A DNA stretch of 64,000 nucleotides. Source: Stratiolaelaps scimitus. Lineage: Eukaryota; Arthropoda; Arachnida; Mesostigmata; Laelapidae. This document shows positions 1-10,997 of this stretch, piece by piece. The position numbers and the translations under genes were made by a program. Positions within the stretch are counted from its first letter, which is position 1. Each line of letters opens with the position of its first letter. Under the pieces are notes generated by a model. It saw only the letters and a program-made list of their open reading frames with translations, was not told the origin of the DNA and ran no database searches. The stretch is taken from contig JABWDB010000009.1 of the NCBI GenBank assembly GCA_019614645.1, positions 6,615,501 through 6,679,500 of the forward strand. Reading direction: 5' to 3'.

Positions 1-53
1 AGCGGGCCAACGTGCCCAGTTGAACGATAAATAAATACATTTTTCTCCTCTAG

Positions 54-124
54 GGTTTTTGGAGACGCCGCCACGCCTGCGCATTTCTCCGTGTGCAAAC
101 GTCGTCCCGTGCGTTTGTGTATGA
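54..124 (+). CDS. Candidate internal exon, unknown protein
   Basis: A strong pyrimidine tract and TAG acceptor at 51-53 precede this 71-base stretch, and a GTGAGT donor follows at 125-130. All three frames are nearly open. The most protein-like begins VFGDAATPAHFSVCKRRP and needs phase 2 on entry and phase 1 on exit. No family is recognised. The surrounding DNA is GC-rich and also open for about 136 codons on the minus strand, so openness alone means little. If real, the rest of the gene lies mostly to the left of the window. Confidence 0.28.
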
Positions 125-499
125 GTGAGTACGTCTCGAACGGGCGCTTTTTTAGTGCCTTGTATCACTTGCCGGTTATCCCGTCGGCATTCATCCACCC
201 CAACCTCCTGTGGCCTGGATTCTCGGGCAACAGCCACGCGCGCAAACGAGGCGTGTGCACACGTGAATCTATCAAACGTATGATGCCATTCGTTACATTG
301 AGACACGTAGTGGGAGCGGGAAGGGGACCAACGTCGTTCGCACATTGCCGCCAGTCTGGCGTCCCCGTTCTCCGTCAGAAAGACGTGATGGCGGGGCGCG
401 GACGTTGTCTATGCCCTAGCCAGCCAGCCAGCCTCCATGACGCTCAAGCGGCTTGTGTATGGCTTCAACCTTGCGCGTGCTCTTGGATACAGGCTGCCT

Positions 500-2160
500 C
501 CATGCCTTGTTGGCAGATCAACGGAGAGAAGGAAAACATTTCGTTCCGTCGGTCTCACCAATGAACGAAAGGGGACCGCAGCAGCAGCAGCAGCAGTGTG
601 GGCGTCAGCGGCAGTAGCCAGGAGGAGGGCAGCACAAAGGGAATAGCCGAGAGTAGTAGCGATTCTGGGTGATACTTCCATCAGCAATCAATCTCGAACG
701 CTGAAAAGGAGGCTGGACCCATTCGCGCTTCTCCGCCTTCTTCATCTCCGGTAGCCGAAAATTGGCAGAAACGACGACTCATAACAGAGGGTAACCGAGT
801 ACGATAGGACTGACGGCCGCTGTCGGGGATGAACGAGCGGGCGGCTTGGGTCTCAGGGGCTGCTGACGGTTTATGTTGAAGGGGTTTGGGTGGTGGGAGT
901 GGATTCTGAAGAGCGTCCCGTGGAGTCGCGGAAAAGCAATCGCAGTTCGACTGCTGCGTTTGGTCGGGTTCGTTTACACTTTGGTGCCTTTGGTCCATTC
1001 GTTCATCTCTGCGTTCGTCCGTCCGTCTGATCGAGATGGTGATGGTGACTGAGGTGGCTTCAGCAAACGAGAACGAGAGCAGAGAGGAGCGCGGCCGGCG
1101 ATGAGGTGGTGGAGACGTACGCGGGAGAGAAGGATGGCGAGCGTTGGGGCAACTCGGGACCTAGACGGGGGGTTTTGAGGAGGCGGACGCTCCGGGAGTC
1201 TTTTGCGGGGGGGGGGAAAGAAGGGGTTACCGGGTATTGCGGCCTATGAGAGGAAATGCCGAGAGACTGCCGCCCCCGCCGCCGCTGCTGCCTCTACCGC
1301 GGCGCCGCAGCACAGCAGCAAACGAGACGTCCCGACGAACAACGAGTCAACAAAGAACTTTCCCATCATCAAACGCTCAACTCACACAGCTGCTGCTGCT
1401 GCTGCTGCTGCAGCTCTCACTTCTCAAACACATCCGTCGTCTATCTTTACCCTTTTTTTTCACCAATATCCATCTATCTGTCAGCCCCGTACCCAATCCT
1501 TTTGCGCTGATCTCATCTCGCCACTATCCTGCTTCTCCCTCGTACACGCACTCTCATAGGGCCGACTGCGCAGGCCTCGGTCTCTCCGTCTTTTTTTTGG
1601 TGACGGCGGCTTCTTCGTCGAGCATCCGAAGAGAGGAGGCTACCGCTTCGAATCGACGGGATGACGATGCCGGAGGCCGCCGTATTGAACAGACTCCGTT
1701 CAACCCGCGGGGACCCGGTGAGTTGCTGACGCTGTCCGGGCTACGGTCACCGTTCGCTCTTTTGCTGCTGGAGGCAGCGCGCGACCGACGCAGCGGCAGC
1801 TCCGAACTTGCTCCGCTTCGGAATAAGAGCGCCAGCTGCACTAGAGCAAAGCTTTTGAGCTTCTTCCTTTCGGCAGCCGCGACCGCTTCTGCTACAGATA
1901 CTGGCGATGCTACTGCGAATGCTGTAGCAACCAGGCAACCACGCGGGAGCAGTGGCGGTGGTGACTGCAGCGTTCTGCTTGAACGGGTGAATCATAGGCC
2001 GTTGTCCTGACGGCCTGATGTTGCGGGTACACCAGCGGGCTAGCGCCGTGGGCCGGCCTCTGTGCGGGGCCTGCTACTGCCCGCTTCGTTGCGGTTCCAC
2101 TGGCCCCCGATGGTGCTGCATTGGTGCTCTGTGAGGACAGGGACATTCGCTCTCGCTGTG
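500..2160 (+). promoter_or_regulatory. GC-rich island, possible promoter and 5' leader
   Basis: This block is rich in CpG and low-complexity runs: CAG repeats near 580-596, a G run at 1206-1216, GCC runs near 1270, and a CTG tract at 1389-1412. Several frames are open on both strands, including a 257-codon one (1237-2010), but they encode homopolymeric runs of Leu, Ala and Ser and look accidental. The island sits just upstream of, and includes, a possible initiating exon at 1661-1717, which would make it a promoter and leader region for a plus-strand gene. No TATA box or initiator was identified with confidence. Confidence 0.35.
1661..1717 (+). CDS. Candidate initiating exon, unknown protein
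   Basis: An ATG at 1661 (or 1667) in a favourable purine-rich context opens a 19-codon frame starting MTMPEAAVLNRLRSTRGDP. It ends exactly in phase 0 at a strong GTGAGT donor (1718-1723). It lies at the downstream end of a GC-rich island, where first exons are expected. No downstream partner exon was found in the next 2 kb and no family is recognised. The minus strand is also open here, so a chance match is quite possible. Confidence 0.33.
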
Positions 2161-2773
2161 CCGCCCTACCCCAGTGACGTCTTCCAGGCACCCAAGTTAG
2201 CCCGCTGACTACTTGCCGGCGCCAACTCCCGCACCCCAACAGGCCCACCTCCCAGTGACACACTCTGACCAACGCCTGCTAGGGGAAACCCCTTCGTTTT
2301 GCTCGCCGTTTCTCCATCCTCCCAATGGCCGGCCGGCCGGCCAGCCAACGTGGCTATTCGAAAACGCTTATCAGTCAGCCAGCAAACCGGCCTATCTGGC
2401 TTCTCCCCTCTGCTGGACGGCCACAGGCCTCAACCGATCCACGTCCGCGATGGTCTTTTTGCACGCCGTATGAGCAGTTTTGCTGTAGTGGAACTTCTGA
2501 CAAAAAGACGGCAGCAAGCAGCACAAGTAGCGATGAGGCGACCGCATGAAAGAAAAAGCGAACCCTCTATTCTGTTTAGCCAGTTTAGCCCACACGCAAG
2601 GGTGGGCTTCGTCGACGGTGGTAGTAATGGTTGCGGAAAGCAAGTGGTGCCGAGTTTCAGAGATAGAATTGCTATGCAGTGAAGTAATAGATAATCGTCA
2701 ACGAGATCGGATTAGCCTGTTACCGCTCGTCAGTACGATACCTGTATATATACAGGCCCCTGAATATACTTAA

Positions 2774-2981
2774 CCATTTTTTTCGGGCGACTCTCGGCCA
2801 ACATTTAACGAAGTACACGGTACAACTGCTTTCGGCATTGCTTCATAAGACGGACAACCCCTTTAAATACAAATGTGCAACGGTGGGGATCGAACCCGTG
2901 GATATACTATCAACACCTAACCTATCCGAATTAAAAATGTCGGGCGCACCAGACGCTTGTCACAATGCCGTGCCAAGCTGG
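2774..2981 (-). mobile_element. tRNA-derived SINE, copy 1
   Basis: Read on the minus strand, this element has an A-box-like stretch near 2962-2981, then a perfect B-box core GGTTCGATCCC (complement of 2886-2896). A unique body follows, containing CTTATGAAGCAATGCCGA, and it ends in an A-rich tail. The body is shared with two other copies in this window (15496-15676 plus, and 61821-61990 minus). These are the marks of a SINE transcribed by RNA polymerase III from a tRNA-like internal promoter. No clear target duplication was seen here. The element is diverged from the other two, so the insertion looks old. Confidence 0.6.
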
Positions 2982-4356
2982 TTAAGCACATGAGAATAAT
3001 TGTTAAATATTGCATGGGTGACAACTCGTGGCAATGATGCTCGTTGCAGAACAAGAAAATGAAAGTGCAGCCTAAGTTCTGCAGCTATATGTAGGCCAAG
3101 GCCTTGGCCAAGCGACACTATTTCACGGTCCACATGTGCTGTCCCAGCTCGTGCATTACTCCGCCAGGACGCAAAGAGTCGAGAGCAGTGGTCAGTCGAT
3201 AATACGCTCTACGGACAGCTAGAGTTGGTGCAGAGTTCGCTCGGCGTATACATGGCCGCCTAGCTCATCCATCAGCTCAGCACTGATTAAGATCTCGTTT
3301 GTCAAGCGGGCCGCGGTGGTGGTGGTCGTCTGGCAGCTATTGTAGCGATCTGCAAACGGTCCGCGACGACGTTTAGGAAGAACCAGCAGAAGACGGGTTC
3401 CTCTGTTCAACTGATGCTCTGCCTCGACAAGTATAAGACATATATATATATAAGCTGGAGATATGAACATGTTATTCTTTTCGTTTCTACTCGATTTCGT
3501 TGGTCCATTGAAAACGACCTCCGTTGTATTATTGCTTACTGGGCAGATTGCTGGGCCGCTGCTCGTATTTGTGACAAGTGTTATCATTCGTTATAGACAG
3601 AGACTCGCAAATGCAAATGTGTCCGCACGAGACGGCGCAACGTAAACGCGTTGCTTGCGTGTACCACCGTGAGGTTTGCAAGTCGTCTCGTGCCATTCCC
3701 TGAGCACTTTTTCCTTAACATCACGCACTCGGCATTTTCTAACAAGTAAACAAGGATAGAGGAAGAAGCAGCGTTTCGGTTGCCCCAGGAACATAAGGTC
3801 GTTCGCGAGCCTGAACGAAAATAGCACTGAGGAGGTTTTCCCAAGGGCTCCAACAGTCATGAAGACTTCGGGGTTCGATGTCAGACACGGGCTGGTTGCC
3901 GTCTCGAAAACATGGTCTCAGGAGATTACGGGAACAGGAAGGTGTCACAAGGCCCTGAGAGGGTACTGGCGAGAGCGTACTATTAAGCCTGCATTTGTCT
4001 TCGAGAGTTGTAACAGCTAACACTCAGTCAGGCAGTGATAAACGAACAACCAATAGTGTACCGTTTGTTTATGCCTACAATCAGGAGGACCGAAGCAGCG
4101 TAGATGAATTAGCCCAAGACATATTGTAGACAATATATAAATAAAGACTGGGACGAAAGAAAAGTAACGATAGAGGGACAAAGAAAGAAAGAAAGAAGGA
4201 GAGAGAGAGGGGGGGGGGGGCAAACGTGGAAGTAGTTCAGGGGGATCGCAACTTTTAAGCGCGCCCGTATTAGGCGCAATGCATGCAAATCGTGCATATC
4301 GAAACCAAGTGCAAAAAGTATCTATCCGTTGTGAAATTCACGCAGGTCATACACAC

Positions 4357-4529
4357 CTTGGCCTCATTTTGTCCATCGCGGCGGTGAACTGATTTGTCAG
4401 GAGCAAGTGGAGACCCTCACAGGTCTCATCCGCGGCGTCGGCAATGATGGAGCTACCTGGAGGGTTCTCGTCCTTCGAGCCCATGCTCGATGAATCCGAC
4501 TCCTTGCTCTCGACAACGCCTTCGAGGGC
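4357..4529 (-). CDS. TTC39: TTC39-family tetratricopeptide protein, one exon near the N-terminus
   Basis: On the minus strand a TTTCAG acceptor (above 4529) and a GTGTGT donor (below 4357) bound a 173-base exon, open in phase 0 on entry and phase 2 on exit. It starts with an acidic, Ser-rich linker of about 36 residues. It then encodes CEGLHLLLTNQFTAAMDKMR followed by PR, which lines up without gaps with the first helix pair of TTC39A/B proteins (pattern C-x-L-x-L-x-LTNQF-x2-A-x5-R/K-P-R). TTC39 proteins carry helical repeats and have been linked to lipid metabolism in vertebrates. Both neighbouring exons are missing or unrecognised: the next one should encode a Y-H-x-L-G/T-Y helix and was not found between 1 and 4356. 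The paralogue is not assigned. This is the best-supported coding call in the window. Confidence 0.8.
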
Positions 4530-5021
4530 CTGAAATCAGCATTGTAATGACAGAACATTGTAAATTCATACTTCATTGTCGTATAGCTGAAATGCTCATG
4601 TTCAGTTTTCATTTGCGCAATGTTCGCCCCCACTCATAATAACGAGTGCGAGAGCCATTCGCAGATCCAATATGTTGTATCTAGACAAATCGCCTTGTAA
4701 AAAAAATACAACGAATACACAGCTTGTCTACAAGAACTACCAGTATTCCCTCAGTTTCTTTGCTTTTATTATTACTATTATTAATAACAGATTCTCTTTA
4801 GAAGTTGTATGTGTTAGCAATATATCGTATATATTTATTTGATAGTTAAATAAATTCGTCATATCGTGAACGAACGAAGTTGTTCTTCAGGTTGTGCGCG
4901 TTCCTCGTTAGGCTCAATTGTAGCAGTTTGAATTTTGTATAATACAATAGCGTCCATATGTGGTTAGTGCTGACTGGTGCGGGGATAACGGCGGCAATTG
5001 TGCGAGACACTGTCTCCTTGA

Positions 5022-5180
5022 TGTTCCCGCTCGACGATTGCTGAACGCTGCCATCTTGACTGGTGGCTGCTCCCAATACGAAGAGTCAAGTATCTCGGTG
5101 TGCACTCCACGTCATTGTTGGCCTCGGATGAGCGGCTCAGCAATGGCAAGGTAACGCACACGCATCGTATGATAGGCTGA
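5022..5180 (+). pseudogene. CR1-like non-LTR reverse transcriptase fragment
   Basis: A 52-codon open stretch contains VKYLGVHSTSLLASD and then VTHTHRMIG before a TGA. Many CR1/Jockey-type reverse transcriptases carry a K-Y-L-G-V/I block after the catalytic palm, followed by an H-I-x-N helix and a T/K-x-x-R-x-x-G-F-L-R-R-N stretch. The order and spacing here fit a decayed copy. Catalytic residues are not present and the frame is broken on both sides, so it would be a dead fragment. With only about 30 comparable residues, a chance match cannot be excluded. Confidence 0.35.
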
Positions 5181-5587
5181 CGTTTGATCTCATCTCACGC
5201 GGTCGTGCCATCCCCATGTGGCGAAGCCACTTGCGTCCGCCGGCTCTGGCTCTCAGCATCCGCAATAAGTGGCCTGTGGGGCCTAACGGAAGGTTGGAGG
5301 CCTCGAGGAGGTGCGACGTCAAGCGACAAGTCGAAATGGAACCCAGACGGACGAATCTTGGAGATAACTGAATGTAGTCCAGGTTCGCCTGGTCAGGTTC
5401 TCGGATGTTCCGCCGCTGCTTTTCTTCATCCGAGCCACAGGAGCTGACATAGGAAATCGATAAACTCGCTCACATCTGTTTCTCTCATGCAGCCACACTT
5501 TGGGCGGCCACTGAATATCGAGATCCCCCTTCTTGTAGCCCAGTCCCAGCTCCGTCCTCGGAGTGGAGAATCCCGTTATTTGCTCAC

Positions 5588-5662
5588 TGTCCCCACTCTA
5601 CAACTGTTCACCGGCCCCGCCAACTCCTTACAAATAAACCACACGAGTCCCAGTTGTCGACG
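5588..5662 (-). CDS. Candidate exon upstream of the TTC39-like exon
   Basis: On the minus strand a pyrimidine-rich acceptor (ending GACAG, above 5662) and a GTGAGC donor (below 5588) bound 75 bases that are open in phase 0 on both sides, encoding RRQLGLVWFICKELAGPVNS and five more residues. The exit phase fits the phase 0 entry of the TTC39-like exon 1.06 kb downstream, so the two could be joined. The peptide itself matches no TTC39 sequence that I know. A second minus frame of about 83 codons overlaps this one and competes for the same bases. Confidence 0.28.
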
Positions 5663-7067
5663 CTGTCATTCCACCGGAGATCGGAGATTGGATGAACTCG
5701 AGCGAGATTCACGCGCTCTCCAGGCGTCAACATCGACTGAGCTCTCACTCAGAAGTTGAAACTGTGGCCGTGCGGCATGGTAAAAATCCCAGTGGAAAAT
5801 GGCACTCAACTACTCATTTGCTAATCTATCTTCTATATGTGTAATACATGGCGTTGTACTGCTGGAGCTCGCTCAATCTCAGCGAAGCCCAAAAGGGGGG
5901 GCGCGAAACGTCTATTTTCGAGCTGTCCGCAGTGCTCATTTTCGTATTGGTCAGTCGTTCACACGCAGGGGGGGGGCGGGTCTCTAGTGTCCGCTCGTTT
6001 CAGCAGTCGCCATATTATCGTTGTGCCATGGCTGCTGCTGCTGCAACCGCTGCCTAAGGTACGTTCTTCGTTCTACAGAGCGTGCTTCCTCCTTTGCCTC
6101 GTCTTTCTCCTCCTAGAGACGGTACAACACACCTGCTCTCCCTCCTCGCCTCCGCAGAGTATTTGCTTGCTTATTTGCATATCTAAGAGAGATAGAGAAA
6201 TAAATTGAAGTCAATACAATGGAATATGTACTTAGGTTCAGCAGCAGCGCGGCTGTCTGCCGGCCGGCCGGCCGGCCGCCCGGCCCGCCTGCTTGCCATG
6301 GACGAGGTCATTGAAGACCTGAGCGTACGCACACATCACAGCTAGCTGTTGTTGGTGCGTCGCGATCCGCGCTCCTTCGTCTCTCGGTCCAAAGAAAAGC
6401 GCGCTGAACGGGGCGACTAGTCCATGGTGCCAGTCAGCTGGTTCAATGCTAATATAATCACACTGTTTACCTAGCGAACGTACGCACAATGGGGAAGAAT
6501 AAACCAGGCGAGGATATTTGATATTCAGACAATAATAGCTGCCCGAGGAGAGGCAGTAGCCGCGGGAGCAGCTCAAAATGGACGGTCTTGGACACGATCG
6601 AATTGACGGCGGGGGCCTGAAAGGCAAATGGTAATCTTCCGTTGTGCGCTTGCGTACAACTCATTGGCAAGGCGCAAAATATATGGGGAGTACGAGAGAG
6701 GAAACGCCGAACGGCAGCCACTCCGATGAGGAAATTTCAGCCGAATTCGAATCCGATCGGTTCGCGCAGTATTGAAGTGCTGATTGACGGCGGCGGACCG
6801 AGGCCGAGAACGCGTCGTCACGTGCGGGGAGAGGAAGTGTCTGACAGCATCAGTGTAGATGAGTTGGCGTCTTTCACGTCTTGGACTCAGTTCCTGCTTT
6901 TGACCAATCTGTCGAAGTGAGGCGACGCGAGCTGCGGAAGGCGAGAAAGTATTGATTTTGATCTCATTCTTATTGACATTTCGGTTAGGAAGCAATGGCT
7001 TAAGTCTTTAGAAGCGATATGCGCCGAATACTGGATGCCCAATAGAATCGAAGCCAGTGGCTCTCAG

Positions 7068-7072
<5 letters not shown>

Positions 7073-7143
<71 letters not shown>

Positions 7144-7159
7144 CCTCTCTCTCTCTCTC
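7073..7159. repeat. Long CT dinucleotide microsatellite
   Basis: An almost pure CT array runs for about 85 bases, interrupted by one CCCC near 7141. It is the longest perfect dinucleotide tract in the window. No exon with a plausible acceptor begins immediately downstream, so it is probably not a splice pyrimidine tract. Read as GA on the other strand it could bind GAGA-type factors in arthropods, but nothing else here supports that. Confidence 0.95.
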
Positions 7160-7499
7160 GGTCAATATCGGAAAATTGTGGGCATTTTTGCTTGCACGGA
7201 CACGCGTATAATGTTTAACGAAAGTGTACTATACTCGTGTTATATATATATTACATTTGGTGTAATGTCGTTCATTAAATTATTTGAGGACCATTCGACC
7301 GATCACAGTCTCGCGCGTACTAATTTATCTCTCGAGGAAACTACGCGCAAAGCTGAAAACTGGAAACCCCACCGCGCTGGGTCCTCCAACGGGATCGTTG
7401 CTATTCCCACAAATTAAAATACCCATTTCTGCTATATTTAGCAGGGTTGCTCCTAAAATGAAGGCATATGTGGGTAGCAACAAAGCTCAACGTGCAGTA

Positions 7500-8700
7500 T
7501 AATCACTATAAAATAATAATAATAATATGTTTAATACAAGGAAGCTTTTCTTTGCACCACCTACGACCATTTACAGAGAATGCTTAGAACTGAACTCAGT
7601 GGCTGTACAACGGTTCACCGTCTAACATCCACGCCTCGCTAAAATAAGCGACGGGGTGTGAGCTATTTGCTATGTCCATGTGTAGCTGTTGCACGTTTCC
7701 AACCGTGTGTCGTGTGGCAACGAACATGACGTAGTGATCTCATTTCGCCGAAGACGAGTTGCCGTATGTTGTTACACCCGGCGCACCCCTTGGTTATACC
7801 GCTCGCCTGCGTCTAACGCCTAATTGAACTGACAGACATACCCGGTCGGTGTTGTCTCCCCCGCACAGGGTCTGGGCCAGAGTTCTCTCTAGACGCCTCG
7901 CTTGGCCTTCGCAGGCGGCGCAACGTTGGCTGTTAAGCAATCATATTTATAGAGTGTGAGGACTTCATCATAAAGGACCACAACAACCATGTGCTAGCGA
8001 AGAAGTGTGACAGGGAAGGACGACCTCAACTGGCTTTTTTTTGTGATCGCTGACAGGCGTTGTGCTCCACGCGACCGGGATGCAGCGCGTTACCGAAGTG
8101 ACACGCGTTTATTTTGTTGAGTCATCGTCCCATTGAGAGAGAGATGTAGGATTAGCCATGTCTGTTTGCCTATGCTTTCTGCAAGCGTTCAATGTTGTCA
8201 AGACAGCGGCGCATTATTTACAGGATAATATGAAATGGAGAAGAAACACGGTACAGTGAACGAGTGTCGAATCAAAGAAGCCTGTTTCGTCCTAGGTCAT
8301 CTCGCGTCATTTTGACGGATAGCCTAGTGGTGAACAGTGAACTAAGTGTATGCCACGTGTCGGCCTTGCCGACGTACAACAATTTACAAGAGAATCTCCA
8401 GTCGGGGCCTGCACAACATCCACTTCACTGAACTATGATTCAATGATTAGATAACGTACGTAATGGATTGCCGCAGCGTCGTCTAGCCGAGCGGCTTCGC
8501 TGGCTGGATCTGCCCGCAGTTCGTTGGCTGGTATCAAGTCGCGATATGGCCACATAACTATCTACTCGAGGTGTCTATTTTCGTTCTTATTTACCCGCCA
8601 CCCTTCCACAGGCCGAGTCCCTTTACACGCCTTTCATGTTATCTAACTTTCTTAGCGCATGATTGTACATCGGACCCTGCGCAGCAGGCACGGTGAAAGG
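7500..8700. other. Non-coding stretch with a weak tRNA-like A box
   Basis: No open frame with usable splice sites stands out over 1.2 kb. An A-box-like motif (TAGCCTAGTGGTGA, near 8319-8333) and a second one (TAGCCGAGCGGCT, near 8483-8495) recall tRNA-derived SINEs. No matching B box was found at the right distance, so neither is called as an element. Confidence 0.5.
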
Positions 8701-8724
8701 CGACACACACGTACACCCACTCAC

Positions 8725-8877
8725 ACAGGCATTAGTGATAAGCAGACATCCCGTCTCGGCGTGCATACAAAACGCTGTCCATGCCCCATCACCAACGGGA
8801 CCGGCGAGGCGGTCTTCTGGCCTAGGCATTGACCAGGCCTCGGTCGGCACTGGCAGACCTCTTACTTGACCATGAAG
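8725..8877 (-). CDS. Candidate internal exon, unknown protein
   Basis: On the minus strand a GCAG acceptor above 8877 and a strong GTGAGT donor below 8725 bound 153 bases, exactly 51 codons, phase 0 to phase 0. The product begins LHGQVRGLPVPTEAWSMPRP and ends in a Cys-containing segment (CMHAETGCLLITNAC). The pyrimidine tract before the acceptor is only fair. The same frame stays open beyond both ends as part of a 142-codon frame, which weakens the splice argument. No family is recognised. Confidence 0.33.
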
Positions 8878-9551
8878 CTGCAATAGCCGGCTGACGCTGC
8901 TAGATATGGTCTTTTGTATACGCAATTGCGATAGAAGTCTTCCAGAAGACGTATAAGCAAGACGAGATATAGAGGGGAAGAGCCTGTCAGGATCCTCCTC
9001 ACCATGTACCGCAGAGCACTCAAGCTCTCCGCGTTCCCCCACCTGTGCCACCTGCCTTCTTCACCTTCTCCGTTGCAGCTGCGAGGGTGTTGGTCCAAAT
9101 CCAAATGAATGATTTATAATAAATCGATAGACGTCAACAGATGCATTTGGCGTCATTCGTTTTTGATCCAGTTTAAGGAAATACTAGAGAAAAGGCGCGC
9201 ATACGATGAAAGGTGGGAGACAACTCTACCTCTTGTACATGACTAAATATATGTTACGCATAATGAATGATATGGTCCACTAATGATGTCTATGAAGCTC
9301 CGTGCCGTTATCGGCGTGACAGGCAGCATCTTCTGTTTCACGCCCCGAGACCGAATCTTTGATGACGAAATTTAGGATATTCGTTACCGACAGGCCGACT
9401 TGTTGCAGTATTCCGCTTACGAATAAGGCAATAATAAAAAAATAACAACAAGGAAGGGACTAATGTGGACCGCAAAGCGAACTTAGGATACCACAGAGGG
9501 ATGCTTGTGGCCTAGATTTCCGCAATGCGTCCATGTATATGAAGGTTTCGG

Positions 9552-9592
9552 GGAGCTTGAACCAGCGGCCCCTGGCCTCCTCTAACCAGCGA
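9552..9592 (-). mobile_element. Short tRNA-like element (A box and B box)
   Basis: On the minus strand TCGCTGGTTAGAGG (an A-box-like block, 9579-9592) is followed at the usual distance by GGTTCAAGCTCC (a B-box-like block, 9552-9563). The pair resembles a polymerase III internal promoter from a decayed tRNA-derived SINE. The body does not match the three-copy family in this window. No folded tRNA could be drawn, so a functional tRNA gene is not claimed. Confidence 0.33.
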
Positions 9593-9957
9593 GAGTCGGT
9601 GTTGAACAACTACATGAACTATGAACACGACTCCGCGTGCTGACTTTTTTGATGCTGCAAAACATACGTCGAGTACCCCACTGATACAATAGTATCATAT
9701 CATGGCAAAGCCTTCCCCGACGAGCGGTCAAACACTGAACTTCACCAGGTCGAGATGAACGAAACATAGATCTACTATTTGGATCGGTCATCGCTGCCTT
9801 CCCCGATAATAAGAACGTTACGGCGCAGCGAAGAGAAATATGGCTGACCTCTCTGAAAAACCTTGAGTTGAGGCTCTATTATAAAATTGAGATTGACACA
9901 ATAGCACGCTTCCATTAGAAACTATTCCCCAGTTCTCTCTCTCTCTCTGTTCACGAG

Positions 9958-10015
9958 AAAAAGTAATTGTGCTGTTCGTGGACGCAAGGTCCGCTTCTAT
10001 ATGAAGTGCTTTCGT
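9958..10015 (+). CDS. Candidate internal exon, unknown protein
   Basis: A CT-rich pyrimidine tract and AG at 9956-9957 precede 58 bases that end at a GTAAGT donor. In the best frame (phase 2 in, phase 0 out) it encodes KSNCAVRGRKVRFYMKCFR, a short basic, Cys-containing peptide. The CT tract is itself a microsatellite, so the acceptor could be accidental. No partner exon was matched. Confidence 0.28.
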
Positions 10016-10227
10016 GTAAGTAAATCTAAATTAGCAAATCTTGTCGCGAGGATTACATGCAAAAGATCAGCGGACCTCACTCACGCTTACGTAGCACCTA
10101 GAGCCATAGGAATGATCGATCTATTATGATTTCTACCAGTACTCAGTACGGCAACCTGTAGCGGCCACCGAAGGCGGCTGGATGTTGGTGTGAATCTCAC
10201 GATAATTTACTGATATGGCAGACAGCG

Positions 10228-10521
10228 TTGCAGACCGCTGAGGCAACGCGAGAGCGTGTGGCCTTGAAGAATCGATGGCGGGTTGGATTTCAATGTCGAA
10301 TTAGCGGCCAACGGATGGATGTCATTGTCGCGTCTTGCTTCGCTCCGAAACCAATCGCAAACGCACGCAAAGGCGAGAACCCCGGTCGGGATTACAGAAT
10401 GTACAATTTTAAAGTTGTAAACCTACGGACACGGTGCGCTGAATTAATCGAACTGGAACTCGGCCCATATGTACTCGAATGTATCCAGTGGATAAGATTA
10501 CACACGTTCGCCCCTTTGTAA
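10228..10521 (+). CDS. Possible 97-codon open frame, unknown
   Basis: The frame begins at ATG 10228 and ends at TAA 10519-10521. Its composition is not low-complexity: hydrophobic, acidic and basic residues are mixed as in globular proteins. No domain is recognised. The initiator context is unremarkable and no splice sites were assigned. It lies 240 bases upstream of another protein-like plus frame (10759-10997), which hints that both may be remnants of one unit. Confidence 0.2.
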   Translation: MQTAEATRERVALKNRWRVGFQCRISGQRMDVIVASCFAPKPIANARKGENPGRDYRMYNFKVVNLRTRCAELIELELGPYVLECIQWIRLHTFAPL

Positions 10522-10758
10522 TCTGCCCGCGTCACTAGTTCCCCACGGCATTCCGCGAGTTTGATATTTGATCACGAAGCCCACGAAATTGTGTAGTTCA
10601 TATCCTCTTGAATAATACACGTATTTGTCGGAAAGATTAAGCTCGGCCAACTTGCAGCTCCGAAATATGAAACGATGACGTAACAGATGTAAAAATGTAG
10701 ATAGCTTGAACTTTGGACCTCAGAAGAAAAACGTTTTACCGTTTTCTGATGCCTTGAG

Positions 10759-10997
10759 ATGACTCTCTCTCGACTTGGTTTAAACGATGAACACGGTTTG
10801 GCAGCAATTACCGATGAAATGAAACAGCGAGTGGCCAAACCCGGAGTCGGCGACGACGTTGATTCGCTAAGAGCAATTGGCTTAACATACAATTTGGTAG
10901 ACCTCAACATCATTGAGGTTAATTAGGCGGACGACAAAACGAGGCTAGCTAACGTCGAACAAATGAAAGCCATCTCACAGTTTACCGCGACATTCAA
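10759..10997 (+). pseudogene. Protein-like frame split by one TAG, ending at a strong donor
   Basis: From ATG 10759 a frame runs 55 codons (start MTLSRLGLNDEHGLAAITDE) to TAG at 10924-10926. It then continues in the same frame for 23 more codons to a GTAAGT donor at 10998. Either a real exon starts just after the TAG (10927-10997, entering in phase 0 behind TTAATTAG), or this is a coding remnant with one nonsense change. The part after the stop reads ADDKTRLANVEQMKAISQFT. No family is recognised. A minus-strand frame overlaps it but is less protein-like. Confidence 0.33.

Noticed and set aside
1..564. Long open frames on both strands (157 codons plus, about 136 codons minus)
   Set aside because: GC-rich DNA with both strands open in the same phase. 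No domain, and the number of such frames fits chance over 64 kb.
1237..2010. 257-codon plus frame, the longest in the window
   Set aside because: Leu, Ala, Ser and Arg runs from CTG, GCC and CT repeats. No domain, and part of a promoter-like island.
2320..2350. GGCC tandem run (also 6255-6283) as a regulatory palindrome
   Set aside because: Short simple repeats that are automatically self-complementary. No further evidence.
2774..2981. Functional tRNA gene with GGTTCGATCCC
   Set aside because: No acceptor-stem pairing and it is followed by a body shared with other SINE copies.
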